Shown here piece after piece: positions 19,832 to 28,825 of a DNA stretch of 64,000 bases (position 1 is the stretch's first letter; every line of letters starts with the position of its first letter). Source of the DNA: Rheinheimera lutimaris (GTDB lineage Bacteria > Pseudomonadota > Gammaproteobacteria > Enterobacterales > Alteromonadaceae); NCBI RefSeq assembly GCF_013283795.1, contig NZ_JABSOD010000013.1, positions 27,534 through 91,533 of the forward strand. The letters run 5' to 3'. A program made the translations under genes and the position numbers. A model generated the notes under the pieces. The model did not search any database. It was not told where the DNA came from and saw only the letters and a program-made list of their open reading frames with translations.

Positions 19832-20622
19832 GGGTTACACTCCTGGCAATATTGTGGGTCGGCATAGTGCTGCGCTACGCGCTGTGCTACACGGTGCTGA
19901 CAACGTTGACAGCACGCCTGTTTTTCTAAGGTTGATCCGGTGGCGCTACCACAGGCTTGACAAGGTAAGCCCGGCACAGTTTTATCCGGCCAGAAGCCCG
20001 GGGTATCGCACGCCGGACAAAGACTATTTAAGCGCAGTAGCAAATCTTCGGCGGCACTAATAATGTGGCGTTGCCGCTCGGGACTTAAATGCGCGCGTAA
20101 ATCATAACGAAGACTAACGGCACCGTTTGCCAACAGGGGCAGTGCAGTTTGCTTAGCCTCTGTACTGCTCAGGCCTTTAACAATAACGCTGCCTTGTTGC
20201 AGTAACAAAAACTGCCCCGCGCTCACCTTTTCCAGTGCTTGCTGTAATTGCGCTGGCGTGCTGATGTGCCACTGCTGCGCCAGCGATGGCCCGTAAAAGC
20301 GGCCGGTCACTGCCCAGCCTGCCGCCACATTAACGCAGCACAGCAGTTCAAGGTTAAAAGTGCCCAAACCGTATGGCCCGGGCGAAAAGCTGCCTTCGCT
20401 GCCAATACCGATGTCAGCACCGGACAGCTCAGCAGCTATCGCCGCTTTACGCAAGGCGCATTCATAGGGTGACATAAACCTTGCCCGCTCACCGGAAAAG
20501 CTGCCCAGCGCATCGGTATCAAAGCTGCTTAGTTCACTAAGCTGCCAACCAAGGCGATGCAGTACCGGAGCTATCAGCCGGGCTTTATCATGCTGAGTTA
20601 GTATCGCCGCCTGCAACTTCAT
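19828..20622 (-). CDS. DUF6671-like zinc-ribbon protein
   Basis: 264 residues from the chosen ATG at 20622. The start overlaps the dabA stop as ATGA; the in-frame ATG at 20655 would overlap dabA further and looks less likely. The N-terminal part has the conserved run GIGSEGSFSPGPYG near 71-84. The C-terminal 60 residues hold at least four CxxC-type pairs (CPAC, CQAC, CQRC, CQEC), a double zinc ribbon. I recognise it only as a DUF6671-like protein; no function is known to me. Its place between dabA and sua5, with 4-nt overlaps on both sides, ties it to inorganic carbon uptake or to t6A synthesis. Confidence 0.7.
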   Translation of the reverse strand: MKLQAAILTQHDKARLIAPVLHRLGWQLSELSSFDTDALGSFSGERARFMSPYECALRKAAIAAELSGADIGIGSEGSFSPGPYGLGTFNLELLCCVNVAAGWAVTGRFYGPSLAQQWHISTPAQLQQALEKVSAGQFLLLQQGSVIVKGLSSTEAKQTALPLLANGAVSLRYDLRAHLSPERQRHIISAAEDLLLRLNSLCPACDTPGFWPDKTVPGLPCQACGSATGSTLEKQACCQRCQHRVAQRVAQHYADPQYCQECNP

Positions 20623-23039
20623 AAGGTTACCGGCTGCCAGCTCTGTTGTTGCCACTGGTGTACACTGCCATCGTCGGCCAGCTGATACAAATACAGCCAG
20701 TGATTATTCACCAGCGCAGCGACATCGGCTGAGCGGTTAATTACGCCGGTAATGGCCTCACGCGGTGCGGCAATAACCACACTTAACCGCACCGGCTGAT
20801 GCACTAATTTTTTACCGTCGTGCACCGACTGCCAGGCCAGCCCGGTACGTAAATCGCCGCCATTGCCTTCAAATACGCCGATATGGCCCGCCACCACATT
20901 GTGCAGCAGTTTATTGCCGCTACCGTATTTGTCCGGTGCCACTACAGAGGCGTAGTACTGCAGGTTAATCCAGTTAGTTACTACCATTGGCGCGGTCATA
21001 ATAGTATGCAACAAGCTGAAATCAGTATCCTTAGCGGCATCATAGTCGTGCAAGAATGCCCGGCCGTTTAAATCCAGTGCTTTGGTCAGTTGGCGCGGCG
21101 CCACAATAAAGGCGGCATTATTCGCCAGGCCCCATTCCGGCCGCAGTTGTGCCCAGTCGGTACTGCGCAGCTTAAAAAAGCGCGCTAGTGCGCTATCGGT
21201 TTGGGCGGTCTGGCCAAATTGTACGGCCCGCTGCTGGCGTGCCTGAGTGCCCGCGGCGGTTAACCAGCTTAGCCAACCGGCTTGCTCCGGCGCTTGATAA
21301 ACCTGCAGCTCATCTGTGGTAGTATGATGCATGCCGGCATAAAACCGCGTATCCGGCGTTATAGTGATGCCATGATTTGCACTCAGTTGCTGCCTGACGG
21401 CGTCATCGTTCAGCATTTGCGCCAACACCTTTACATTTACCTCACCGGTTTGGCCGCCACAGGCGCCACAATCCAGTGCCGCAGCATGCGGGTTATTACA
21501 GCTGTTGCTGCCATGACCAAACAACAGCACCACCGGCGCCAAATGCGTGGTTAAGCCCATTGCGGTCAGTATCGCCGAGGCTAACGCGGCTTGTTCAGCG
21601 TCAGTCAGCGCTTGCTTATCGTGAAGCAGCTGCCAGCGGCTATCATCCAGCAGTTTATTTAGTGCATGTGGCGCCGCCGGGCGGAAAAACGCCCGCTTAA
21701 GCAGGCTTAGCAGTTTTGTCGGGCCGGCCGCTTCTACCATGCCTAAACCGGACGACGCCAGATCGAAGCTTTGCTTCCAGCCAAGATCAGGTTGGCGCGA
21801 TAACGGCGCGCTGTCTGGCTTTATTTGCGTCACGGTGAGTGCCGGCGCCAGCAAGCCGGGGAGCTGCGGCCTCTGCACTGCACTGTCGGCAGCTTTGTAG
21901 GCGATAGGTAAACCAAAGAAGCCGGCAAAACCCAGTGTTTGAATATTGCTGTGTTGCTGCTCCAGTGCGCGGCGCATCGGCTCTGAGCGCACATCAATAC
22001 AAAACGCGGCTTGCAGCAGAGGACGGGCCGGCGACGTAGCACTGAGCTTACGCTGTTGTTGTTGCAGTTGGTTTAACAGCGGCTGCCGGACACTTAACTC
22101 CAATGCGCGTTGCCATGCCTGGCGCACACTCTGCAAAGCCTGAGTATGCAGCAACATCGCCTTATACTGCCTGGCTTGCAGTTGCAATGCCGGTAATAAC
22201 GCACTGTGTTTCGCATTTTGCTGCTGACTGTGTTGCCACAACACCCAATCCCAACCCAGCAGCATATATAACAGCTGACATACCGCATCATTAGCGCTGT
22301 TGCCTTGCAACTGTTGTTGCCAATCCAGCCAGGCCTGCCAGCCGGCCCAGCCGGACAAACTTTGCAGTAACGCTTCAAAATAGGCCAGCCGGCTTTGTTC
22401 ATCGGCGCACCAGCTATCCAGCCAGGGCTGCATTTGCGCCAGTAGTTGGCCGGGTTCATCCGGCAGCGCAACAAACAGCGGCGTTAATTTAGTTCCGGTC
22501 AGCACCTGTAACCCTTTGTCCTGCCGTACCACACTAAGCCAGCTATGATAAGCATGATCCTTGCTGTCGGCATCGACACTGAAACGCTCCGGATACTGGT
22601 GATACAACGCCAGAAACTGACTAAGTTGCTGCACAATAAGCTGCTGCCACGGCAATTTATGCGACTGGGTTTCGCCTGACAAGTGCCCGGTTAAGCGCTG
22701 CCAGTGGCCAGCTGTAACCGGCTTAGACAAGGCCGCAACAGCCTCATCGACGCTGATGGCAAGTTGTGCTTCGTCTAATGCCTGCCGCAAATGCAGCGGC
22801 GTGATCTGGTGTGGGTATTGTGCCTGGTACCACTGCGCACTCATCAGGCAGTCAGTGCCGGCTAATAACTGTTGCTCTGCGCATACGGCAGCAAAAGAAA
22901 GCCGGCGCTTTGGCCACCAGGGATTCACGGCGATAAGCTGATCCAATGGCCATTGCGGTGCGATCTGGCTGGCGGCGCGGTTAATCAGTGCCATCATATT
23001 GTCGTCAGACATCGGTATACTGCTGGTTACTGCGCTCAT
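20619..23039 (-). CDS. dabA: Inorganic carbon transporter subunit DabA (DUF2309)
   Basis: 806 residues of the DUF2309/YbcC family. The zinc-site residues known from Halothiobacillus DabA have counterparts here: C347 and D349 in FCIDVRSEP, H509 in FGHGSNS and C524 in LDCGACGG, with the same 15-residue spacing between His and Cys. DabA is a beta-carbonic-anhydrase-like soluble subunit that works with DabB to trap CO2 as bicarbonate using the proton gradient. Its start overlaps dabB by four bases (ATGA). Confidence 0.9.
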   Translation of the reverse strand: MSAVTSSIPMSDDNMMALINRAASQIAPQWPLDQLIAVNPWWPKRRLSFAAVCAEQQLLAGTDCLMSAQWYQAQYPHQITPLHLRQALDEAQLAISVDEAVAALSKPVTAGHWQRLTGHLSGETQSHKLPWQQLIVQQLSQFLALYHQYPERFSVDADSKDHAYHSWLSVVRQDKGLQVLTGTKLTPLFVALPDEPGQLLAQMQPWLDSWCADEQSRLAYFEALLQSLSGWAGWQAWLDWQQQLQGNSANDAVCQLLYMLLGWDWVLWQHSQQQNAKHSALLPALQLQARQYKAMLLHTQALQSVRQAWQRALELSVRQPLLNQLQQQQRKLSATSPARPLLQAAFCIDVRSEPMRRALEQQHSNIQTLGFAGFFGLPIAYKAADSAVQRPQLPGLLAPALTVTQIKPDSAPLSRQPDLGWKQSFDLASSGLGMVEAAGPTKLLSLLKRAFFRPAAPHALNKLLDDSRWQLLHDKQALTDAEQAALASAILTAMGLTTHLAPVVLLFGHGSNSCNNPHAAALDCGACGGQTGEVNVKVLAQMLNDDAVRQQLSANHGITITPDTRFYAGMHHTTTDELQVYQAPEQAGWLSWLTAAGTQARQQRAVQFGQTAQTDSALARFFKLRSTDWAQLRPEWGLANNAAFIVAPRQLTKALDLNGRAFLHDYDAAKDTDFSLLHTIMTAPMVVTNWINLQYYASVVAPDKYGSGNKLLHNVVAGHIGVFEGNGGDLRTGLAWQSVHDGKKLVHQPVRLSVVIAAPREAITGVINRSADVAALVNNHWLYLYQLADDGSVHQWQQQSWQPVTL

Positions 23040-24403
23040 TTTAACTCCTGCAAGGCTGCCAATTTCTGCTCTTCAGCCAGCTGTCTGCTGCTGTAAGGCC
23101 ATATTTTTAACGTAATGCGGGTCGCCCATTCATCCAGATAACCGCCGGCATTCAACCAGATAAAGACCTTATTCATGGTTTTATGGTGGCTTTGATAGCG
23201 CAACAGCAGCGCGACGATAAATAAACCGGCAAAGGCAACACTGCTTAGCAGATCGGCGGCCAGTGAGATGCTATGCGGCGTCGGCATAACCGGCTGCAAC
23301 AGGGTTTTCAGGCTGAAATACAGCGCCAGCAAGCCAATGGCGTAACCCAGCGCCAGCAACAGCCGTGGTATGCGCCGCTTATCGGCTGTCATTAACGCAG
23401 GAGCCAACAGCACTGTTATCGCCAGTAGCAGCAGTACCGCACTGCTTAAACTGGAAAACGCTAACAGCTGCTGTGTCAGCCCCAGCAAGCCGGCCGCCAG
23501 TAACAGCGACAGCAGCCAATGCCGGGCACGCGGCTGGGTTTGCCCGGCCAGTTGCGCAGCCAGGTAGTGATTCACTGCATTGCCGCTGTGCAAAAAGGCG
23601 TAAGCTTTGTAGCAGGAGTGTGCCAACAGGTGCAGCAGCGCCAGGGTGTACAAACCAAGGGCAATTTCTACCAGCATCAGGCCCATTTGCGCTACGGTAG
23701 ACCAGGCCAGCCGCACTTTAATACTGATGCGGGTACCCATAATCAAGGCAGCTAATACCGTGCTAACCAAGGCCGCAACCAGCAGCAGGGCGCTGGCGAT
23801 AGTGCTGTAGTCCAGCAGTGGTGCAAACAACAGCAATAAAATGCCGCCTAAGTTAATAATGCCGGCGTGTAGTAAGGCTGATACCGGGGTGGGCGCTTCC
23901 ACCACCTGGATCAGCCAGCCATGCAGCGGCAACTGGGCACACTTAAGCAGGGCCACCAGCACCAGCAGTACCGCAGCACTGTGCAGCATCGGGTTGGCCG
24001 CGTCTGCTGAACTCAGCAGCAGGTTTATCTGGCTGATACTGGCAGTATCAAATTGCAGATACAGCAGCGCAAAAGCCAGCGCCAGCAGCGTTTCACTCAA
24101 ACGGGCGCTGAGGGCTTTTTTATGCGCCGCCAACTGCGCCCTTGGCCGCTCAGGGTAAAACAGCAATAATTGCTGCAGTGCCAGGCTAATACCGACCCAA
24201 CCCAGCCAAAACAACAGCAAATGGTTACTCAGCAGCGTAAACAGCACCGCCGCCAGCGTGGCGGCCAGGGCGCGCATAAAACGCGGCTTATCAACTTCGC
24301 CGGCTAACGCAGTCGCGCTATAGCGCCAGATCACCAACGCTAATAACGCCACCAGCACCAGCAACACCAGCTTAAAAGAGTTAATAGAGAACAACATTTG
24401 CAT
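23036..24403 (-). CDS. dabB: Inorganic carbon transporter membrane subunit DabB (NuoL-like)
   Basis: 455 residues, almost entirely transmembrane, of the proton-antiporter/NuoL-MrpA family. The conserved run PTPVSALLHAGIINLGGILL near 176-195 includes the histidine of the proton path, and a lysine/glutamate pattern is seen in the central helices. It is shorter than NuoL and lacks its long C-terminal lateral helix. It is the first gene of the four-gene operon and divergent from a LysR regulator 125 bp away. Confidence 0.88.
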   Translation of the reverse strand: MQMLFSINSFKLVLLVLVALLALVIWRYSATALAGEVDKPRFMRALAATLAAVLFTLLSNHLLLFWLGWVGISLALQQLLLFYPERPRAQLAAHKKALSARLSETLLALAFALLYLQFDTASISQINLLLSSADAANPMLHSAAVLLVLVALLKCAQLPLHGWLIQVVEAPTPVSALLHAGIINLGGILLLLFAPLLDYSTIASALLLVAALVSTVLAALIMGTRISIKVRLAWSTVAQMGLMLVEIALGLYTLALLHLLAHSCYKAYAFLHSGNAVNHYLAAQLAGQTQPRARHWLLSLLLAAGLLGLTQQLLAFSSLSSAVLLLLAITVLLAPALMTADKRRIPRLLLALGYAIGLLALYFSLKTLLQPVMPTPHSISLAADLLSSVAFAGLFIVALLLRYQSHHKTMNKVFIWLNAGGYLDEWATRITLKIWPYSSRQLAEEQKLAALQELK

Positions 24404-24528
24404 ATGCGCACCCAGAGCGAGAATAAACTGGCGCTATTGTGCGCAGCGCACTAGTATAAGTAAAATACATAATAAATGACTAAACGTTCACTTTGACAGA
24501 ACCATTAACAGGGCTATTTAACAAAGCG
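24404..24528. promoter_or_regulatory. Divergent promoter region, dabB operon and LysR gene
   Basis: This 125-bp gap must hold promoters in both directions and probably the LysR binding site. It includes AT-rich DNA around 24453-24490. I cannot pick out a clear T-N11-A operator by eye. Confidence 0.4.
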
Positions 24529-25410
24529 ATGAACCGGCTGAACTACCACCATCTGTATTATTTCTGGCAGGTCGCTAAAGGCGGCAACCTTACCGAGACC
24601 GCACAGCGGCTGCATATTTCGCAGTCAGCTTTGTCGGCGCAAATTAAGCAATTAGAACACAGCATGCAGGTGCAGTTGTTTTCACGCCAGGGCCGCAAAC
24701 TGGTGCTGACCGACAGTGGTTATCAGACATTAAAATATGCTGAAGATATTTTCAGCCGCGGTGCCGAGTTGGAGCAACTGCTGCTAAAAGGCATGCAGCC
24801 GCAAAGCAGCCCGATACGCATTGGTACTCTGGCCACCATGTCGCGTAATTTTATTGAAAGCTTTATTACGCCGTTATTGGCAACAGCTGACAGCCGTTAC
24901 AGCCTGGTGTCGATGAACCAGACTGCGTTACTTAATGCCCTGGCGCAGCACCAGCTGGATCTGGTACTGAGTAACATTGCGGTACAAGGCAACGACAGCC
25001 AACTGTGGCAATGCCGCCTGCTGGCCCGCCAGCCGGTAGCCGTCATTGGCCCACCGGGTAAGGCGCCTAGCGATAATTTAGCCGCTTATCAACAGCAGCG
25101 CTGGGTATTGCCGCCGGTGCAAAGTCCAATCCGTACTGCTTTTGATGCCTTGGCCGCGCAATATCAGTTGCGGCCGGACGTAGTGGCTGAAGCCGACGAT
25201 ATGGCGATGCTACGCTTGTTGGCGCGTGACAGCGGTGCACTAAGCGTGATGCCTGAGGTTGTGGTAAAAGACGAGCTAAAAAGTGGCCGGTTGCAAAAGT
25301 ACCTGGCATTGCCGCAGGTGTATGAAAATTTCTACATCATCACCACCCAACGCGAACTACTGCATCCGCAGCTTACTGTGCTATTGCAGGCGTTTACGCA
25401 AACAACATAA
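24529..25410 (+). CDS. LysR-family regulator, probably of the dab operon
   Basis: 293 residues from ATG 24529; an upstream TTG at 24493 would add 12 residues and is less likely because the family begins near MNRLNYHHLYYFW. The winged helix-turn-helix is at about 18-37 (NLTETAQRLHISQSALSAQI), and the C-terminal two-lobed ligand domain follows. The N-terminus resembles NhaR (NYxHLYYFW). Position directly opposite dabB argues that it controls that operon, perhaps in response to CO2 or bicarbonate; this is inferred from layout alone. Confidence 0.85.
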   Translation: MNRLNYHHLYYFWQVAKGGNLTETAQRLHISQSALSAQIKQLEHSMQVQLFSRQGRKLVLTDSGYQTLKYAEDIFSRGAELEQLLLKGMQPQSSPIRIGTLATMSRNFIESFITPLLATADSRYSLVSMNQTALLNALAQHQLDLVLSNIAVQGNDSQLWQCRLLARQPVAVIGPPGKAPSDNLAAYQQQRWVLPPVQSPIRTAFDALAAQYQLRPDVVAEADDMAMLRLLARDSGALSVMPEVVVKDELKSGRLQKYLALPQVYENFYIITTQRELLHPQLTVLLQAFTQTT

Positions 25411-25484
25411 ACAGGCGCACTGCTCCGACTGGTCAGCGGCAGAAGTTCAGGTTAGCCTGTAGCAACCAATCTGAGGAGTAATGC

Positions 25485-25832
25485 ATGACCATACAACGTA
25501 TTTTACCCGCCAGCCGCTATTCTGAAGCGGTAATTGTTAACGGCTTAATTTTTTGTGCCGGTATGGTACCGGACACCCGCAGCACCGATACAACCTTACA
25601 AACCGAAGATGTACTGGCGCAAGTTGATGCACTATTGGCGCAGTGCGGCAGTGATAAAACCAAGCTGGTTGACACCACCATTTATCTGGCTGATATGGCC
25701 GATTATGCCGCGATGAACTTAGCCTGGGATAACTGGGTAGCACCCGGCCATGCCCCGGCCCGCGTCACGGTAGAAGCTAAGCTGGCCGACCCGCAGTGGA
25801 AAGTTGAAATTAAGATTATCGCTGCACAGTAA
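25485..25832 (+). CDS. RidA-family protein
   Basis: 115 residues of the YjgF/YER057c/UK114 family. The arginine that in RidA holds the substrate carboxylate is present (R93 in PARVTVEA), and E108 is in the KVEI strand. Active RidA proteins hydrolyse reactive enamines/imines made by PLP enzymes. The N-terminus departs from canonical RidA, so it may be another subfamily (Rid1-7). It lies 75 bp after the LysR gene with its own ribosome-binding site (GAGGAG). A weak hairpin (25844-25861) without a T-run follows the stop. Confidence 0.85.
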   Translation: MTIQRILPASRYSEAVIVNGLIFCAGMVPDTRSTDTTLQTEDVLAQVDALLAQCGSDKTKLVDTTIYLADMADYAAMNLAWDNWVAPGHAPARVTVEAKLADPQWKVEIKIIAAQ

Positions 25833-26035
25833 TCATACCGCAGGCCTGCTCTGATGCAGGCTAAATGGTTAAATTGGCGATTTTTTCGTGCTATTTGCTA
25901 TCTCACGATAAAGCGATAACCACAACAGATTGAATTTAAACAACTATTTAATGGCATCAATTCTGCTATACGTTATTACACAGCGAATTAAACACCAACT
26001 TATGCTGCAAAGCGTATAACGATGGCAGGAACAAC

Positions 26036-26869
26036 ATGCTAATACCCGGATTCAAGCAAACGTTACAACACACCGGTTTATATGCCGGTTTTGAACTACG
26101 CCGCTTGTGGCTGACCCGCCGCGGCGTGATGACGTTAACCGCCACCGCCGTGATTTGGTTTTTTCTGTTGCGCTACGCCATCGCACCGGCAAGCAATCTG
26201 GTAGCCTCTGATGGTTTTCAGCAGTTGTTTCGCGATATGTTCGGCAGCGCCGGTTTAAGCCAGCTGTTTGCCTGGCCGGCAGCAGAACTGGCCATTTACT
26301 GGGTGCTGAGTTTACTGCTGTTGCCAACCTTTTGCCTGTTTTTTACTGCTAATCAGCTGTGCAGCGATCTTGAGCGCGGCACTTTGCGTTATCTTGCCCT
26401 GCGCAGCAGCCGGCTGAGCATAGTGCTGGGCCGTTTCGCCGGCCAAATGTTGGTGCAGGGTTGTCTGATTTTGCTGTCATTGGCTGCCACCTTGTCGCTG
26501 GCGGCCTGGCGTGAAGGCGGTTTAACACTGCCGATGCTGCACGCGGCCGCAGTTATCAGCGTTAACCTGCTGTTGGTGTTGGCCCCCTTTACTGCGCTGA
26601 TGAGCGGCTTTTCTGCTCTGGTACGCTCTTCGCGGTTGGCGGTCAGCCTGGCTATTGTTAGCCTGGGTTTGCTGTTTGCGCTGCTAAGCTGGTTTATTTT
26701 CTACTTTCCCGACTTCCTGTTTTTACTCGGTTATCTGCCGGGCACCCAGGTATTGCAGTTGCTGCCGTTACACGGTTGGCAAACACTGCAGCATGCGTTG
26801 TTACCACTGCTGCAAACCCTGATACTGCTGAGTGTTGCTGTTCTGTTATTAAAAAGGAAGGCCTTATGA
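26036..26869 (+). CDS. ABC transporter permease (ABC-2 type)
   Basis: 277 residues with six membrane segments: about 28-48, 80-105, 130-155, 170-190, 200-228 and 250-272. This is the usual ABC-2 exporter layout. The ATPase gene follows with a 4-nt overlap (ATGA), so the two form one transporter. Substrate is unknown. The N-terminal cytoplasmic stretch LYAGFELRRLWLTRRGVM is typical of membrane subunits of drug, bacteriocin or sodium exporters. A 203-bp gap upstream (25833-26035) contains no gene and probably the promoter. Confidence 0.8.
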   Translation: MLIPGFKQTLQHTGLYAGFELRRLWLTRRGVMTLTATAVIWFFLLRYAIAPASNLVASDGFQQLFRDMFGSAGLSQLFAWPAAELAIYWVLSLLLLPTFCLFFTANQLCSDLERGTLRYLALRSSRLSIVLGRFAGQMLVQGCLILLSLAATLSLAAWREGGLTLPMLHAAAVISVNLLLVLAPFTALMSGFSALVRSSRLAVSLAIVSLGLLFALLSWFIFYFPDFLFLLGYLPGTQVLQLLPLHGWQTLQHALLPLLQTLILLSVAVLLLKRKAL

Positions 26870-27774
26870 GTACGATTATCCAATGCCGCGATCTGTGCAA
26901 ACGCTTTGGCAGTAAAACCGTGCTAAAACAGCTGAGCTTTGAGCTGGCGTCAGGCGATGTGGCGGCATTGATCGGCCCGAACGGCGCCGGCAAAACCACC
27001 CTGTTCAGTATTCTGTGCGGTTATGCTTTGCCAGACAGCGGCAGTGTCAGCCTGTTTGGCCATAAACCGGGTAGCAGCGCCTTGTTCGGTAAAGTTGCCG
27101 CGCTGCCGCAAGATGCGCAGTTTGACCCTGCGTTTAGTATTGCTGAGCAACTGGACTTTTACGGCCGTTTGCAGGGCCTGAGCCCAAAAGCGGCACAACA
27201 GGAAACGCGACGCGTACTGGCGTTAGTTGATTTAGCTGACCAGGCGCAACAAAAAGCGGCGGCACTAAGCCACGGTATGCGTAAAAGAGCCGCTATTGCC
27301 CAGGCGTTTATCGGCGCACCGCAGCTTATTCTGCTGGATGAACCTACCGCCGGGTTGGACCCGGTTAATGCCTTGCAAATCCGGCAGCTTATTAACCGCT
27401 TAAGTGACGGGGTAAGTTTTATGATCAGCTCGCATAATATTTTTGAACTGGAGCAGCTGTGTAACAAAGTACTGTATTTAGAGCAGGGACAGCTGAAACA
27501 ACAGACCACAGCAGCGGACGATAACGCGGCGCAGTACCTGACCTTAGTGCTGGAGCAGGATAACAGCGCAGAGGTAACTGCGGCACTTAGCCAGCTGCCC
27601 GGCTTGATCAGCCTGGGCGCCGAACAGAAAAAACAGCTGGTGTTATGTTACAACCCACAGCTAAACAACGACTTTGACCTGGCAGTATTACAATGTCTTG
27701 CTGCTAACGGCTGGCGTTACCGTAACCTTGTAAAAGGCCAAACGCTGGAGCAAAAGCTGTTTAGCGCCAATTAA
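26866..27774 (+). CDS. ABC transporter ATP-binding protein
   Basis: 302 residues from ATG 26866, which overlaps the permease stop; a longer in-frame start lies inside the permease gene and is rejected. Walker A GPNGAGKTT is at 37-45, the signature LSHGM (weak form of LSGGQ) at 134-138 and Walker B LILLDEP at 154-160, with the H-loop in SSHNIFELE. The C-terminal 80 residues are an accessory domain of the kind seen in CcmA/NatA-type ATPases. Confidence 0.88.
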   Translation: MSTIIQCRDLCKRFGSKTVLKQLSFELASGDVAALIGPNGAGKTTLFSILCGYALPDSGSVSLFGHKPGSSALFGKVAALPQDAQFDPAFSIAEQLDFYGRLQGLSPKAAQQETRRVLALVDLADQAQQKAAALSHGMRKRAAIAQAFIGAPQLILLDEPTAGLDPVNALQIRQLINRLSDGVSFMISSHNIFELEQLCNKVLYLEQGQLKQQTTAADDNAAQYLTLVLEQDNSAEVTAALSQLPGLISLGAEQKKQLVLCYNPQLNNDFDLAVLQCLAANGWRYRNLVKGQTLEQKLFSAN

Positions 27775-27783
27775 CGCCGGCGA

Positions 27784-28710
27784 TTAAAAGCCACACTGCT
27801 GCTGCAGCGCTTGTATATCTTCAGCTGTCAGCCGGCGCTGCGCAGCATTTAACTGGTGGTGCATCACCGATGTCTCACCGCTTGTATGGCCCACTCCCAG
27901 CGCATGGCCAAATTCATGCGCCATGGTTAGCTGTAAATCGGCGAGGGTTTTATAGGCATAAATGGTCATGCTGCGCTGGCGGCCTTTAATTTCCATAACG
28001 CCCACTTCAGCTGTTGTCGCAACGCTGGCTTGTAACGGCAACAACGCATTACGATCAGCTACGGTTTCATTTAAATAACGTTGTTCGCGCTGCAGTCGCT
28101 GTTGCTCGGTATTCAGAGCCGTGGCCTGTTGTTGTAGCTGCTGCTGTTGCGCATTAAGTTGCTGTTGCTCTTGCTGTAAGGCGCTGCGATTAGCCGCATT
28201 CACCTGCTGCGCCTTACGTTCAAAGGCAGCTACTGCCGCCGCAAAGCGGCGGTTTTGCTGTTCAAACTGCTGCTGTTGCTGTTTCAGCCGTTCACTTTGC
28301 TGTATCAGGCTGGCGCCGCGCTGATCTATATTGCTGTCGTAGCGGGCGATATTACGCTGCAGTAAAGCTTGTTGCAGTAATTGCTGCTGTCGCTCGTCAT
28401 AGGCAAAGTTAATCGGTAAACCATCCAGGCTGTCATAACGAAACAGCTCGCGGCCAAGCGCAGTATTCCATTGTGCCGCCGCCGCATGCGCTGCTTGTTC
28501 GGCCTGTTCAAGGGTTAAATCAAACGCCGGGTCCAGCCGGCCAATACGCCAGGTCACCGGCGCCTGACATAAATACTGCTGCAGCGATTTATCGGCATAG
28601 TTTTGCAACAGCTGCGGCAGTGCCGTGTCCTGGCGCGACATAGCGGCAAATAACTGATAGCAGGCATATAACAAAGCGCTGTAAAACAACGCACGCAGAA
28701 CAAACTTCAT
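27784..28710 (-). CDS. Matrixin-like zinc metalloprotease with inserted coiled coil
   Basis: 308 residues from ATG 28710, which has GGGAG eight bases upstream; a TTG 42 bases earlier is rejected. An N-terminal anchor or signal lies at 5-24. Residues 50-110 (APVTWRIGRLD..., AAAQWNTALG) look like the first half of a matrixin fold. Residues 130-218 are a glutamine-rich coiled coil. The active site HEFGHALGVGH at 265-275 and a Met-turn at 281-285 (SVMHH) complete the zinc site. It would act outside the inner membrane. The coiled coil splitting the catalytic domain is unusual. It converges on the ABC ATPase gene with 9 bp between them. Confidence 0.78.
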   Translation of the reverse strand: MKFVLRALFYSALLYACYQLFAAMSRQDTALPQLLQNYADKSLQQYLCQAPVTWRIGRLDPAFDLTLEQAEQAAHAAAAQWNTALGRELFRYDSLDGLPINFAYDERQQQLLQQALLQRNIARYDSNIDQRGASLIQQSERLKQQQQQFEQQNRRFAAAVAAFERKAQQVNAANRSALQQEQQQLNAQQQQLQQQATALNTEQQRLQREQRYLNETVADRNALLPLQASVATTAEVGVMEIKGRQRSMTIYAYKTLADLQLTMAHEFGHALGVGHTSGETSVMHHQLNAAQRRLTAEDIQALQQQCGF

Positions 28711-28825
28711 TGCAGCTCCCGGCCGGTGGCGAAAAACCCTGTTACAAAGCAAGTACGTATTCGATTGACCGCTTTGTATGCCTTACGTTAATGTGCAGCA
28801 TAACAATTGTTACGGAGCAAATTAA

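Noticed and set aside
23365-23700. Alanine-rich plus-strand frame opposite dabB
   Set aside because: A shadow of a GC-rich membrane-protein gene whose own frame is strongly supported.
26776-26865. N-terminal extension of the ABC ATPase
   Set aside because: It lies within the permease gene; ATG 26866 gives the normal ATPase N-terminus and an ATGA overlap.
28121-28324. Cysteine-rich small protein opposite the metalloprotease
   Set aside because: The cysteines arise from reading the complement of glutamine (CAG/CAA) codons in the coiled coil.
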